A DNA stretch of 64,000 bases from Streptomyces cathayae (GCF_029760955.1 NZ_CP121682.1:1984001-2048000), one strand, 5' to 3'; counted from the stretch's first letter, positions 35,802 through 44,098 are shown. The notes: generated by a model not told the origin, from the letters alone. Numbers and translations are program-made.

Positions 35802-36516
35802 TCCACCGCGACGACTCGGACGCCAGGAAGGCGACGATGTCGGCCACATCGGACGGCTGCCCCAGCCGTCCGAAGACGGACAGGGACGCCAGCTCCGCCG
35901 CCGCTTCCCTCGTACGCCGCTTCTCCGCGTTCATGTCCGTCTCGACGAATCCGGGCCGGACACAGTTCACCGTGATGGCGCGCGCCCCGACCTCCTTGGC
36001 CAGCGCCAGGGTGAAGGTGTCGACCGCCCCCTTGCTCATGGAGTACACGAGGGACTCCGGATAGGCGACGCGGGTCACCGCCGACGAGATGTTGATGACG
36101 CGGCCCCCGTCCGGCATGCGTTTCAGGGCCTGCTGCGTCGTGAACACCAGGGATTTGGTGTTCACCGCGAAGATCCGGTCGAAGAGTTCGGGCGTCACCT
36201 CGCCGATGCGGGCGGACCCGCTGACGCCGGCGTTGTTGACGAGTACGTCCAGGCCCGGACCCGTGCCGTGCCGTGCCACCCCGGCGTCGAACCGGTCGTA
36301 CAGACTCTCCACTCCCCCCGGCTCGCCGAGGTCCGCCTGTACCGCGAAAGCGCGTCCGCCGCTGTCCCGGATCGCCTCGAGGGTTTCCTCGGCCGCGCTC
36401 TCGTTCTCGCGGAAGTGCACCGCCACCAGGGCGCCGTCCTGCGCCAGCCGCTGCGCGATACCCCGCCCCACCCCTCTGCTCGCACCCGTCACCAGTGCCG
36501 TCTTGCCTGCTGACAC
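35758..36516 (-). CDS. SDR family oxidoreductase (FabG-like)
   Basis: 252 residues. TGASRGVG (about 10-17), VNNAGVSG, catalytic Ser in INISSAVTRVAYP and YSMSK (Tyr-x3-Lys), with the C-terminal ITGQCIDASGG typical of FabG-like reductases (usually GQxIxVDGG). The start is the GTG at 36516 with GGGGAAGG nine bases upstream. The IS607 element lies just upstream and may have separated it from its original promoter. Substrate unknown. Confidence 0.87.
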   Translation of the reverse strand: MSAGKTALVTGASRGVGRGIAQRLAQDGALVAVHFRENESAAEETLEAIRDSGGRAFAVQADLGEPGGVESLYDRFDAGVARHGTGPGLDVLVNNAGVSGSARIGEVTPELFDRIFAVNTKSLVFTTQQALKRMPDGGRVINISSAVTRVAYPESLVYSMSKGAVDTFTLALAKEVGARAITVNCVRPGFVETDMNAEKRRTREAAAELASLSVFGRLGQPSDVADIVAFLASESSRWITGQCIDASGGSRL

Positions 36517-36600
36517 GCCTGTGTACCTTCCCCTTCGAGACTGCTCGGACCGCAGCCGGGGCACGTAGGAGCACACGCCCGTGACGTGAGGTGTACCGTT

Positions 36601-36659
36601 GCCGAGACCGTAGCCAGGTCTCGGCCTTCCGGGCATTTCGGCCCGGAAGGTCCGTCTCG
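36601..36659 (-). ncRNA. Putative omega RNA scaffold / right end of the IS607 element
   Basis: Two perfect adjacent hairpins follow the tnpB stop: CCTTCCGGGC pairs with GCCCGGAAGG (36625-36634 / 36641-36650, 6-base loop), then GCCGAGACC with GGTCTCGGC (36601-36609 / 36617-36625, 7-base loop). Family knowledge: TnpB uses an omega RNA whose scaffold covers the 3' end of tnpB and the element end, and whose guide is the flanking DNA. The guide would then be the sequence below about 36593. An ordinary double terminator is the alternative. Confidence 0.45.
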
Positions 36660-38117
36660 TCACCAGAGCGTCAGGGGCTCGGCTTGAGTACGGTCTCTCG
36701 CTTCCGTCTGCCGCTGCTGCGGCAGGGTTGCGCCACCTGCCCGCCCCGTCACCGTCTCGCGACGGGTGCGGGTGGCGCGGGTCTTCTGGTCGGCTCCACG
36801 AGGCTTCGACACCGCCGGGGCGGTGTCCTGGTCTCCGGCCACTCCGGTACCAGTCACGCAGGCCGTCGCGAGGGCGGCGAGGTTGAGTGCGGCGTTGTCG
36901 TCCCGGTCGATGACCAGGCCGCAGGCGTCGCACTCATAGCTCCGCACGTGCAGCGGCAGCTTGGCTTTCACCGCGCCGCACCCGGAACAGGTCTTGGAGG
37001 AGGGGTACCAGCGGTCGGCCACCACGAGGCGGGTGGCGTGGCGCCGGCGGGTCTTGTACGTGAGCTGTCGGCGGATCTCGCCGAATCCGGCGTCGGCGAT
37101 CCTACGGGCCAGACGCCGGTTGCGGAGCATCCCGGCGACGTTCAGGTCCTCCACCACCACGGTGCCGTACTCGGCGGCCACGCTGGTGGTGAGCTTGTGC
37201 AGGGCGTCCGCGCGGAGGTTCGCCACGCGGTGGTGGACCTTGTTGCGCTGGGCGTTGGCCTTCTCCCACCGCTTCGACGGCTGCCGTCCGGTGCGCCGGT
37301 CGGGGCCCTGGCGTCGGGACACGATCCGAGACGCACGGCGCAGCTGCCTGCGTGCGGTGTCGTAGTGCCCGAGGTTGGGGACCTGCCGGATCTCGCCCGT
37401 CGAGTCGGCCATGACCGCGAGGGTCTTCACCCCGAGGTCGATGCCGACGGCCACGTCCGGGCGTGCCACGCGTTCGAGGTCGCGCTTGACCTCGGCCTGG
37501 AAGGACACGAACCAGCGTCCCCGCTCGTGCCGCACCGTCGCGGACAGGATCCGGGCCGTTGCGGCCTGGACGCGGTCGAGGAGCTTCACTGTGCATTCGT
37601 GGGTGCGGACCGTGCCCAGGCGGGGCAGCGTGACGTGCCGGCCGTCGGTGTCCACGCGGATCGTGCCGGTGGTGAACCGGCAGGACAGACGTGCCTTCCG
37701 CTTCGACCTGAACCGCGGCATACCCATCGCACGGCCACGGCGCTTGCCCCGCTTCGACTTGGCGTAGTTGTCGAACGCGGCCGACGCGTTCGCGAGGCCG
37801 GTGGAGTACGCCTCCTTCGAGTTCTCCTCCCACCAGGCCGCGAACCGTGGGTCGGTGTGCTTGGTCTCGTTGAACGCCTTCCGCAGGACGGGCAGCGACC
37901 ACGGCCGCCATTTTGTCAGCTGCTCCTCGGCGACGCCGTAGGACTCCTCCGCGCGGCGCTGCCACCACGACGCCTCGACCCAGCCGACGGCCCAGTTGTA
38001 CGCGGCACGCGCCGCGCCGCAGTGCGAACGCAGCGCATGCTCCTGGGTGACGTTCGGGTCCAGGGCGAACCGGAACGCCTGCACCACAAAACCGGGCTGC
38101 GCCTGGAACTTCTTCAC
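36660..38117 (-). CDS. tnpB: TnpB RNA-guided nuclease of IS607-type element
   Basis: 485 residues. RuvC-type catalytic residues are present: Asp227 in VGIDLGVKTLAV, Glu323 in VVVEDLNVAGM and Asp406 in IDRDDNAALNL; the zinc ribbon Cys377/Cys380 (CSGC) and Cys396/Cys399 (CDAC) is intact. An N-terminal TnpB-like domain precedes it. The GTG at 38117 overlaps the tnpA stop (GTGA). The C-terminus carries a basic tail of about 70 residues. Being intact, it should be able to cut DNA with an omega RNA guide and favour retention of the element. Confidence 0.9.
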   Translation of the reverse strand: MKKFQAQPGFVVQAFRFALDPNVTQEHALRSHCGAARAAYNWAVGWVEASWWQRRAEESYGVAEEQLTKWRPWSLPVLRKAFNETKHTDPRFAAWWEENSKEAYSTGLANASAAFDNYAKSKRGKRRGRAMGMPRFRSKRKARLSCRFTTGTIRVDTDGRHVTLPRLGTVRTHECTVKLLDRVQAATARILSATVRHERGRWFVSFQAEVKRDLERVARPDVAVGIDLGVKTLAVMADSTGEIRQVPNLGHYDTARRQLRRASRIVSRRQGPDRRTGRQPSKRWEKANAQRNKVHHRVANLRADALHKLTTSVAAEYGTVVVEDLNVAGMLRNRRLARRIADAGFGEIRRQLTYKTRRRHATRLVVADRWYPSSKTCSGCGAVKAKLPLHVRSYECDACGLVIDRDDNAALNLAALATACVTGTGVAGDQDTAPAVSKPRGADQKTRATRTRRETVTGRAGGATLPQQRQTEARDRTQAEPLTLW

Positions 38118-38698
38118 TCGGCGGCCTCGCCGGTCGCCACGGCCACCGCGCGGGCGGCGCGGTTCTTCGCCGCGCGCCGCCCGTACAGGCGATCGCACAT
38201 CGACGTGAGCACCTCGGTGATGTCCCGCACCAGGTCGTCAGTGGTCTCGGTGGGGTCGAGGACGACCAGACACCGCCCGGACGCCGACAGAACGGCTTCG
38301 AGATGCTCGACGCCGAACCGGGCCAGCCGGTCCCGGTGCTCGACCACGATCACCGCCGTCTGCGGGTCGGACAGCAGCCGGTGCAGCTTGCGGCGCCGCC
38401 CGTCCAGCCCCGAGCCGACCTCGGTGACGACCTCGGCGACGGCCAGGCCGAGCCCGTTCGCGCCGGCCACGACCCGGGCCGCCTGCCGCTCGAGGTCGAT
38501 CTTCTGGTCGGCGGACGACACACGGCAGTACGCCACCACCCGCCCCGAGGTCGCCGAGACGGCCGGAGCGGGCTCAGTGACCAACCACGTTCCGGACGGC
38601 GCCTGGCGGACCGGAACGGGCATCTTCCCGTCCTTCACCCATCGCCAGGCGGTCTGGTAGCTCACGCCCTGCTGCCGTGCCCACTCCGAAAGCTTCAC
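38114..38698 (-). CDS. tnpA: IS607-family transposase TnpA (serine recombinase)
   Basis: 194 residues. The N-terminal MerR-like helix-turn-helix (about 1-45: LSEWARQQGVSYQTAWRWVKDGKMP) binds DNA; the catalytic domain has VAYCRVSSADQK with the active Ser at 61 or 62, and VVEHRDRLARFG with the conserved Arg residues. This N-terminal HTH plus C-terminal catalytic domain order is diagnostic of IS607. It is first in the element and translationally coupled to tnpB. Confidence 0.92.
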   Translation of the reverse strand: MKLSEWARQQGVSYQTAWRWVKDGKMPVPVRQAPSGTWLVTEPAPAVSATSGRVVAYCRVSSADQKIDLERQAARVVAGANGLGLAVAEVVTEVGSGLDGRRRKLHRLLSDPQTAVIVVEHRDRLARFGVEHLEAVLSASGRCLVVLDPTETTDDLVRDITEVLTSMCDRLYGRRAAKNRAARAVAVATGEAAE

Positions 38699-38721
38699 AA
38701 GGCCAAAATATTCGACATCCG

Positions 38722-38751
38722 CGACTAGAGATGACTAGGAACGACTAGAAA
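38722..38751 (+). repeat. Three 10-bp iterons at the IS607 left end
   Basis: CGACTAGAGA, TGACTAGGAA and CGACTAGAAA follow without gaps, each with GACTAG. One helical turn spacing, 24 bp upstream of tnpA, suggests three in-phase binding sites for the TnpA MerR-like domain or its synaptic complex. Confidence 0.7.
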
Positions 38752-38766
38752 ATCTGTAGCAGCTTT

Positions 38767-38788
38767 CACCCCCGGAGCAACGGGGGTG
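38767..38788. terminator. Hairpin between the IS607 left end and the merR gene
   Basis: Perfect 8-bp stem CACCCCCG/CGGGGGTG with a GAGCAA loop. It could end the merR transcript (stop at 38910) or belong to the element end. Confidence 0.4.
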
Positions 38789-38909
38789 AGTCGCCAGGAG
38801 CCGGCGCTGAGAAGAGGGAAGTGACGGTCGCGAGGAAGTGGTCGCCGTCTCCGGTCCCACGGCTGCACACCGGCGGGACAGGGTGCCGCAGCGGCCCGGC
38901 CAGGCGTCT

Positions 38910-39950
38910 TCAGGAATCCTCGTCATCTCCTCGGTCTTCGGGGGACCGCTCGTCGAGGACCGTGACGAAGGCCGAGGCGACGAGGGCGACGGCGGGGTCG
39001 TCGTCGCGGGCCAGTTGACGCAGGACCTCCCGCACGGCGGTCCCCGGCAGCTCGACCAGCGCCTGGGCCAGACGTATACGCGTCGCGGAGTCCGCGGTGG
39101 GCGCGGCGAGTTCGTCGACCAGTGCGGTCATGATCCGGTCCGCGCGCCCGGGGTCCCGGGACAGCGTTCCCAGGACCTCCGCCGCGTCGACGTCGTGGGA
39201 CCCCTCGACCACCATGCCGACGAGTGTCGGCACGGTCGCGGTCACCCCCCGCCTGCCCAGAGCCAGAGCGGCGTGCCGGCGCACCGTCGTGTCCGGGTCC
39301 CCGAGGGCGTCCGTGAGCACCGCGTCCGCCCCCGGCGCCTCGGCCATCTCGGCGATCGCCAGCACCGCGCGCCGCCGGACGTCCGCGTCCTGCGCGTGCA
39401 CGCCGTCGGCCAGTGCCGCCACGCCGTCGCCGCCCGATCGGGCGAGCGCCCAGCGCAGGGCTCCGGCGACGTGGGGGTCGGCTTCGGCCAGGACCGCCCC
39501 GGCCAGCAGCTCGGCGGGGACCGGCGTGCTCCCCGGCCGGGCCAGCACGGCCTGCTGTCTGCGCGCGGCGCTGGTCGAGTCGAGCCCCTGCATGAGTTCG
39601 ACGATGCGCAGGACGTCCTGCCAGCCGGTGGGCGCCGACGCGTCGACGGCGCGGAGCCGCTCCAGCAGCTCCTGCTCCCGCTCCAGGCGGTCCTCCGTCC
39701 ACCGGATGAGGTCGCTGACCAGGGCGGACGGTGTGAAGGCGGGGTCCTCCAGCGCGCGCCCGATCTGCTTGAGCGAGAGCCCGAGGGACCGCAGGCTCTC
39801 CACGTGGAAGATCCTGCGGACGTCCTCGGCGGAGTACTCGCGGTAGCCGCCGACGGTGCGACCGGTGGGCCGCACCAGCCCGAGGGCGTCGTAGTGCCGG
39901 AGCATCCGGGTACTCACCCCCGAGCGGCGGGCCACCTCGCCGATCAGCAT
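38910..39950 (-). CDS. MerR family regulator fused to HEAT repeats
   Basis: 346 residues. N-terminal MerR winged helix (about 1-75: MLIGEVARRSGVSTRMLRHYDALGLVRP, YREYSAEDVRRI), a dimerising helix, then about 200 residues of HEAT-like helical repeats (e.g. DADVRRRAVLAIAEMAEAPG, DTTVRRHAALALGRRGV). It overlaps the upstream HEAT gene by seven bases (ATGCTGA), so the pair is one unit. The HEAT part replaces the usual small ligand-binding tail and suggests that it senses a protein or partner, possibly the upstream HEAT protein. A 21-bp MerR-type dyad lies in front of the unit. Confidence 0.87.
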   Translation of the reverse strand: MLIGEVARRSGVSTRMLRHYDALGLVRPTGRTVGGYREYSAEDVRRIFHVESLRSLGLSLKQIGRALEDPAFTPSALVSDLIRWTEDRLEREQELLERLRAVDASAPTGWQDVLRIVELMQGLDSTSAARRQQAVLARPGSTPVPAELLAGAVLAEADPHVAGALRWALARSGGDGVAALADGVHAQDADVRRRAVLAIAEMAEAPGADAVLTDALGDPDTTVRRHAALALGRRGVTATVPTLVGMVVEGSHDVDAAEVLGTLSRDPGRADRIMTALVDELAAPTADSATRIRLAQALVELPGTAVREVLRQLARDDDPAVALVASAFVTVLDERSPEDRGDDEDS

Positions 39951-40750
39951 TCCGCGGTCTCCGCGGCAACCTTCGCGGCCTCGGCACCCTCCATCGGCCT
40001 GATCGTTTTCTCAGGCTCGGTGATCTCCGTGGCGTCGGCGGTCTCCGCGACTCCCGGCGCAGCCGCGGCGGCAGCGGCTGCGGCTCGTTCCGGGCCGAGT
40101 GCGACGACCCGCTTCGCCTCCTCGACGGCCGCGTCGAAACCGGTCTCCGGGTTCTGCCGGAGCAGCCCGGTGGCACGGGCGTGCGTGGCCACCTCCGGAT
40201 CCGGGCTCGCCGCGGCCTTCTCCAGGGCGGGCCCGGTCACGTCGCCGAGCTCGACGAGGGCCCGGCTCAGGCTCAGCCGCACATCGCGGTCGCCGCGGCC
40301 GAGCTGCCTGACCAGTTCGTCGGCCAGGTTCCCCTTCTCGTCCCCGGGCACGAGGGCGACCGCGACCCGCCACGCGGTCCGCGCGACCTCCTCGTCGGCG
40401 TCGCGCAGCAGGTCGCGCGTGATCCAGGCCCACGCGCTCCTGTCGCCGATCTTGGAGAGCGTGTGCAACGCCTGGCTGCGGGCCTGAGCCCGCTCGGAGG
40501 CGAGTTCCCGGCGGATCCGGGGCAGGGTGGTCTCCGGCGGGAGGCGGGTCAGCGCCCAGGACAGCATGTCCCGCACGAAGAAGTCCGGCTCGACCGCGCA
40601 CCGCCCGACGAGCGCCTCCAGGAAGCCGGCGTCGGGGGTCGAGCCGGCCGCCAGGGCCGCCTGCAGCCGGACCGACGCGTCCTCGGCGCTCAGGGCGCCG
40701 ACCACACGGGTGTTCTGCGGGGTTCCGTTACTCGGGTTGATCGAAACCAC
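39944..40750 (-). CDS. HEAT repeat protein, partner of MerR-HEAT regulator
   Basis: About 268 residues of helical repeats (SAEDASVRLQAALAAGSTPD, DFFVRDMLSWALTRLPPETT, RSQALHTLSKIGDRSAW, DRDVRLSLSRALVELGDV), with an Ala/Glu-rich C-terminus. No catalytic motif is seen. Start uncertain: GTG 40750 lies at an AGGAGG but has no site in front, and the frame stays open upstream through copy B of the methyltransferase tail. Function unknown; its coupling to the MerR-HEAT gene suggests a joint regulatory or sensing role. Confidence 0.8.
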   Translation of the reverse strand: MVSINPSNGTPQNTRVVGALSAEDASVRLQAALAAGSTPDAGFLEALVGRCAVEPDFFVRDMLSWALTRLPPETTLPRIRRELASERAQARSQALHTLSKIGDRSAWAWITRDLLRDADEEVARTAWRVAVALVPGDEKGNLADELVRQLGRGDRDVRLSLSRALVELGDVTGPALEKAAASPDPEVATHARATGLLRQNPETGFDAAVEEAKRVVALGPERAAAAAAAAAPGVAETADATEITEPEKTIRPMEGAEAAKVAAETAEC

Positions 40751-40768
40751 CTCCTGCACCCAGGGGAC

Positions 40769-40789
40769 ACCTTGCCACCGTGTCAAGGT
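40769..40789. promoter_or_regulatory. 21-bp MerR-type operator in front of the HEAT/MerR pair
   Basis: Palindrome ACCTTG-n-CAC-n-GTG-n-CAAGGT, mismatched only at the three n positions. It overlaps a TTGACA/TTGACC -35-like element on the minus strand, 19 bp or more before the HEAT gene start, the classic position for a MerR operator in an over-long promoter spacer. Confidence 0.7.
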
Positions 40790-40847
40790 CAACCCCGTGA
40801 CCGGCGTACCAGAAGAACCCGCAGGCCAGGCGCCCTTGGCGGGCGGT

Positions 40848-40894
40848 TCCAGAATCGCCACGCACTCCACGTGGTACGTCATCGAAAAAGTGTC
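40848..40894 (-). repeat. Orphan copy B of the RNA-methyltransferase gene 3' end
   Basis: Minus-strand frame DTFSMTYHVECVAILEP matches the end of the gene at 62982; 36 of 37 bp at 40848-40884 equal 63004-63040. Homology again starts at the GAC codon (40892-40894), as in copies A and C. Unlike A and C, no stop follows the tail; the frame runs on into the HEAT gene promoter. Same orientation as A and C. Confidence 0.75.
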
Positions 40895-41052
40895 AGCCTG
40901 AGCAGATCCCGGAAGAGACCAACCAAAAGCGCATGGTGCCTGAAGCCACTGGCCGCTTCCCACGTGCCGGCTCAAAGCTCCTGCACCTCGTCGGCCACGG
41001 CACACCAAGTACTGTCCGGCAGGTCATGCGGCTATCGCATCGAAGCTTCGGG

Positions 41053-42552
41053 TCAACCGATCCCGTAGAGAGTCGCCAGGTCGACCAGGAGCAGATCGTC
41101 ACGGCCGGCCGCGGCCTCGATCAGGTCCGGGTAGAAGCCGTGCAGGGAGAACAGGGCCAGCATCGTGCCTGCGGTGTCGTGGCCCTGATCGGTGAGCAGG
41201 GTGCGGATGTGCTCCAGGCGCTGCAGGTCGCCGGTGCCGCGGCGGGCGGCGGTGGCCTCGCCGAGGAGGGCGATCCGGGTGCGGGGGGCCTGCGGGCGCT
41301 CGCCCAGGGCCAGGGCGATGACGTCGACCTCGTGTCTGGTGCGGGCCGCCGGGTCGGCCACCTCGGTGGTGCCGACCGGGCCCGGCAGACCGCCGGGGAG
41401 CAGGGTGTGGGCGTAGCGGCGGGTGAAGGCGCGGGCGAGGTCCTCGAAGTGCGGGCCGAGGATCTTGGAGTTGAAGGTCGGCGCGGCGGCCTGCCACGCC
41501 TCTTCGGCGAAGCCCTGCTCGACGGTGGCCGCCTGCGGCAGGGTGATCAGCTGGTTGAAGCGGATGACGGGGTCGGTCAGCGTGATGACGGGGTGGCGGG
41601 GGCGCAGGATGTCCTGCTCGCGCTGGATGTAGCCGGTGGACTCCAGGACGTCGAGCGGGTGGGTGACGGCGTTGCGCTGCCGTTCCAGGGCCGCACCGAT
41701 CTTGGTGGGGGTGGTGGCGCCCCGGGCGATCGCGGTGAGGATGTCGTAGTAGAGGGTGTGCTGGGTGATCCGCGGATCCTCGCGCAGCAGATACTCCGTC
41801 TCGGTGCGCGAGTACACCGCCCGGCCCGGGTCCAGGAGCGTCCGCGTCAGCCAGGCGGCGAAGCCGTCGCTCGGGTGCGGGCGGGCCGCCACCGGCCGGT
41901 AACCGGGAGCGCCGCCGAGGACGGCGTGCACCTGCAGGGCGGTCAGCGGGTCGTCGATCTGCCAGAACTCGCGTGCCGCCCGGTAGTCGAAGGCCCCCAG
42001 CCGCAGATCGATCACCGCACCGCCGCGCAACGGCTTGGTTCCCGACAGCAGTTCGTGCATGACGCTCATCGCGGACCCGCACAGGATCAGCCGGGCCCCG
42101 GGCCCACCCGAACCGGTGCCGCGCTGGCGCTCGTCGTAGAGCTGCTGGAGCAGACCCGGGATCTCGGGCGAATGCTGCAGGAGACACGGCAACTCGTCGA
42201 TCACCAGCAGCGGAGTCCGGGAACGCGCGGTGACGTCGAGGGCGTTGGACAGGATCTCACGCCAGTCGGCCAATCGCAGTGTGCCGGGCTGCAGGCCGGC
42301 GTGGGCCGCGATGGCGTCACTGAACCGCCGGAGCGCCGGAAGCCGCCCCTCCTCCCGCACCGCGGTGACGTACAGACCCCCGACCCGTTCGGAGAGCGCC
42401 TGCAGCAGATACGACTTCCCGTGCCGCCTGCGCCCCGACACGATCCCCAGACGCATCGCTGGATCGGGGTCCGTGACGAACTCGGTGAGCAGACCCCACT
42501 CACGATCACGATCGACCACGTCCCCGGGCTTGGCCAGCATGCCCTCGTCCAC
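41053..42552 (-). CDS. AAA ATPase with C-terminal DUF234-like domain
   Basis: About 499 residues. P-loop GIVSGRRRHGKSYLL and Walker B LLVIDELPCLL place it in the archaeal-type ATPase family (ATP_bind_2); a middle winged helix (YYDILTAIARGATTPTKIGAALERQRNAVTHPLDVLESTGYI) and a C-terminal PD-(D/E)xK-like DUF234 region (HEVDVIALALGE...IALLGEATA) follow. Role unknown; members are often mobile or accessory. Start GTG 42552 (GGGGAG five bases upstream) is preferred over ATG 42540; the frame opens at 42600. It lies just to the right of copy B. Confidence 0.82.
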   Translation of the reverse strand: MDEGMLAKPGDVVDRDREWGLLTEFVTDPDPAMRLGIVSGRRRHGKSYLLQALSERVGGLYVTAVREEGRLPALRRFSDAIAAHAGLQPGTLRLADWREILSNALDVTARSRTPLLVIDELPCLLQHSPEIPGLLQQLYDERQRGTGSGGPGARLILCGSAMSVMHELLSGTKPLRGGAVIDLRLGAFDYRAAREFWQIDDPLTALQVHAVLGGAPGYRPVAARPHPSDGFAAWLTRTLLDPGRAVYSRTETEYLLREDPRITQHTLYYDILTAIARGATTPTKIGAALERQRNAVTHPLDVLESTGYIQREQDILRPRHPVITLTDPVIRFNQLITLPQAATVEQGFAEEAWQAAAPTFNSKILGPHFEDLARAFTRRYAHTLLPGGLPGPVGTTEVADPAARTRHEVDVIALALGERPQAPRTRIALLGEATAARRGTGDLQRLEHIRTLLTDQGHDTAGTMLALFSLHGFYPDLIEAAAGRDDLLLVDLATLYGIG

Positions 42553-43150
42553 CGGAACTCCCCACCAGCCTGGATCGACCAACGACCTGTCTAAGTGCAC
42601 TCAGACGGAATCCGTCCATCCCGACTTTCCTGACGCCGGGCAGCAGACGTCGCTGACAGCGATCGTCGCAGACCCGTGTCAGCTGCTCCCGACAAGGCCG
42701 TCATGGGGCCGCGGCACCTGGCTCCGGTCGGTCGCGCCAACGGAAGTCGAGCGCCACCGTCTCATGGCGATGCATGCGGGGCTGCGCGGGACAAGAACGC
42801 GGCGAGCAGAGTCCGCACAGACAGCAGGATCCACATGTGGCACTCGTCACCGTAGGCCAGGGGTGACCCCCAGCATTCACCGGTCAGGTCCTGGCAGGCC
42901 GGCACGGCCCGGCCGGCGAGGGGGGCGACCGGTACGCAGATCTCGGCCGGGTCTTCGCCGAGGAGGGCTTCTCCTCACCGTCCGGTACGGGGAGCCGGGC
43001 CGGGTAGGAATCGTGGGCGAGCGCGAGGTCGGCGCCCCCGGAGACGAGGTCCGTACACCGCTCGCCCGTGGCGCACCGCATACAGCAGGCGGCCCCTCCT
43101 CCGGACAGGAAGGGCCGCCTGGTCATGGCTGTTTCCGCATACGCCGGCGG
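42553..43150. other. Intergenic region between the ATPase and lipoprotein 1 genes
   Basis: About 600 bp without a convincing gene. Its right part (about 42955-43120) is a copy of the sequence at about 44025-44130, i.e. the downstream end of the tandem duplication described under the lipoproteins. It includes a terminator hairpin at 43087-43120. The rest shows nothing recognised. Confidence 0.55.
43087..43120 (-). terminator. Terminator hairpin after lipoprotein 1
   Basis: Perfect 9-bp stem AGGCGGCCC/GGGCCGCCT with a 16-base loop, about 30 bp after the lipoprotein 1 stop. A near-identical hairpin follows lipoprotein 2. Confidence 0.6.
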
Positions 43151-43846
43151 CTACGCGGGGTCCAGCACGGGCCGCTCGGGGAGCCCGCCGTTCTTCTCGC
43201 AGCGCAGCTCCTTGGCCATGGCCAACGAGACGGAGTGGGCCACGGTCGCATAGGCGTCCTTCAACGCCTCGACGGCACCCTCGGGCTCCCTCCACACATC
43301 CCAATGCTCCACGCCGATGACGATGTGGGCCAATCCCAACGAGTCGGGCAACCGCGTGCCCCGGCACGCGAAAAAGACGTACGCCTTGTCCGCCGCCGCC
43401 ACGGCCCGCTCCCCCATCTTCAGCCTGGTGAAATTCGGGGCCGAGGGGCCCGTCGGGGCGCTGTACCTCAGATCCCAGGTGATTCTGAGGTCGAAATCCG
43501 GCATGCCGATGGGCGTATAGACACGGCAGACGTCCTCTCTACCGACGGTGGTGTCCGGGTACGCCTCGACAATGTCCGCCGCGGCCTGCGCGATGGTGTA
43601 CTCCTCCCCCGACGCCTCGAACCGCGACATCCCCGTAATCACCTTCAGCGCCCGGGACGCCTCGGCGGACACCGCCCTGCCACCGCACAGTTCCGTCCCC
43701 GCAACGATCTTGTAGTCCTTCGGAGTCTTCGGAGTTCCATCCACCTCTCCGCCCCCTCCACACCCCGTGGCCCCGAAAAACAACGAGCCGGCCACGGCCG
43801 CGGCGAGGAATCCCCCACGCACCGACCTACGACTGATCACTGTCCG
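43151..43846 (-). CDS. Lipoprotein 1 (paralogue of lipoprotein 2)
   Basis: 231 residues. Signal peptide with lipobox (SLFFGATGCGGGG) and then a soluble domain with two or more Cys (AGTELCGG, DVCRVYTPIG, FFACRGTRLPD, LRCEKNGG). It is clearly a tandem paralogue of the 44162 gene, about 70 percent alike by eye; GVEHWDVW-EPEG and KDAYATVAHSVSLAMA are shared. The ATG at 43846 or GTG 43852 starts it. Family function unknown; its partner genes suggest an envelope component linked to the large 44884 protein. Confidence 0.8.
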   Translation of the reverse strand, partial: RTVISRRSVRGGFLAAAVAGSLFFGATGCGGGGEVDGTPKTPKDYKIVAGTELCGGRAVSAEASRALKVITGMSRFEASGEEYTIAQAAADIVEAYPDTTVGREDVCRVYTPIGMPDFDLRITWDLRYSAPTGPSAPNFTRLKMGERAVAAADKAYVFFACRGTRLPDSLGLAHIVIGVEHWDVWREPEGAVEALKDAYATVAHSVSLAMAKELRCEKNGGLPERPVLDPA

Positions 43847-43878
43847 CATCCTCACGTGCCCTCGGCCGCCCACCGGCC

Positions 43879-43954
43879 TCAACCGGTCTCCGGACCGTTG
43901 CCCTGCTGCCTCTGCCGGTCGTTGCCGACCCCGTAACCGAGCAGCATCGACTCG
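43879..43954 (-). pseudogene. Duplicated 3' tail of the large 44884 gene
   Basis: Minus-strand frame: DSMLLGYGVGNDRQRQQGNGPETG and stop, against ESMLIGYGVGNDRAKQQGNAPETG and stop at 44884. Only the last ~25 codons are present, directly in front of lipoprotein 1, at the same distance as in the intact set. It marks a segmental tandem duplication of about 1 kb. Confidence 0.8.
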
Positions 43955-44098
43955 CAGCCCCGGCATCCGGACCGCCCCCGCCCCGCGCGTACTGCGGCCC
44001 CCTAGATCCTGCCCGGACTCGGTTTTCGAGGAGGGCTTCTCCACTTTGTCCGGTACGGGGAGCCAGGCCGGGTCGGGATCGCAGGCAAGTGCGAGGGC

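Larger units (their letters stand above)
36590..38800 (-). mobile_element. IS607-family insertion sequence (tnpA serine recombinase + tnpB)
   Basis: The element holds tnpA and tnpB overlapping by four bases, a hairpin-rich right end after tnpB (36601-36650) and 10-bp iterons upstream of tnpA (38722-38751). IS607 elements lack terminal inverted repeats and insert next to GG, so exact ends cannot be read; the right end is probably near the GG at about 36592 and the left end within 38752-38810. Both genes look intact. Confidence 0.7.

Noticed and set aside
35758..36933. Longer SDR frame starting at 36933
   Set aside because: It would extend through the IS607 right end and the tnpB gene; the Rossmann start fits GTG 36516 with a ribosome site.
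42884..43126. 80-codon minus-strand frame with MTRRPFLSGGGAACC start
   Set aside because: It overlaps the terminator hairpin and is part of the duplicated downstream segment; no ribosome site or family.
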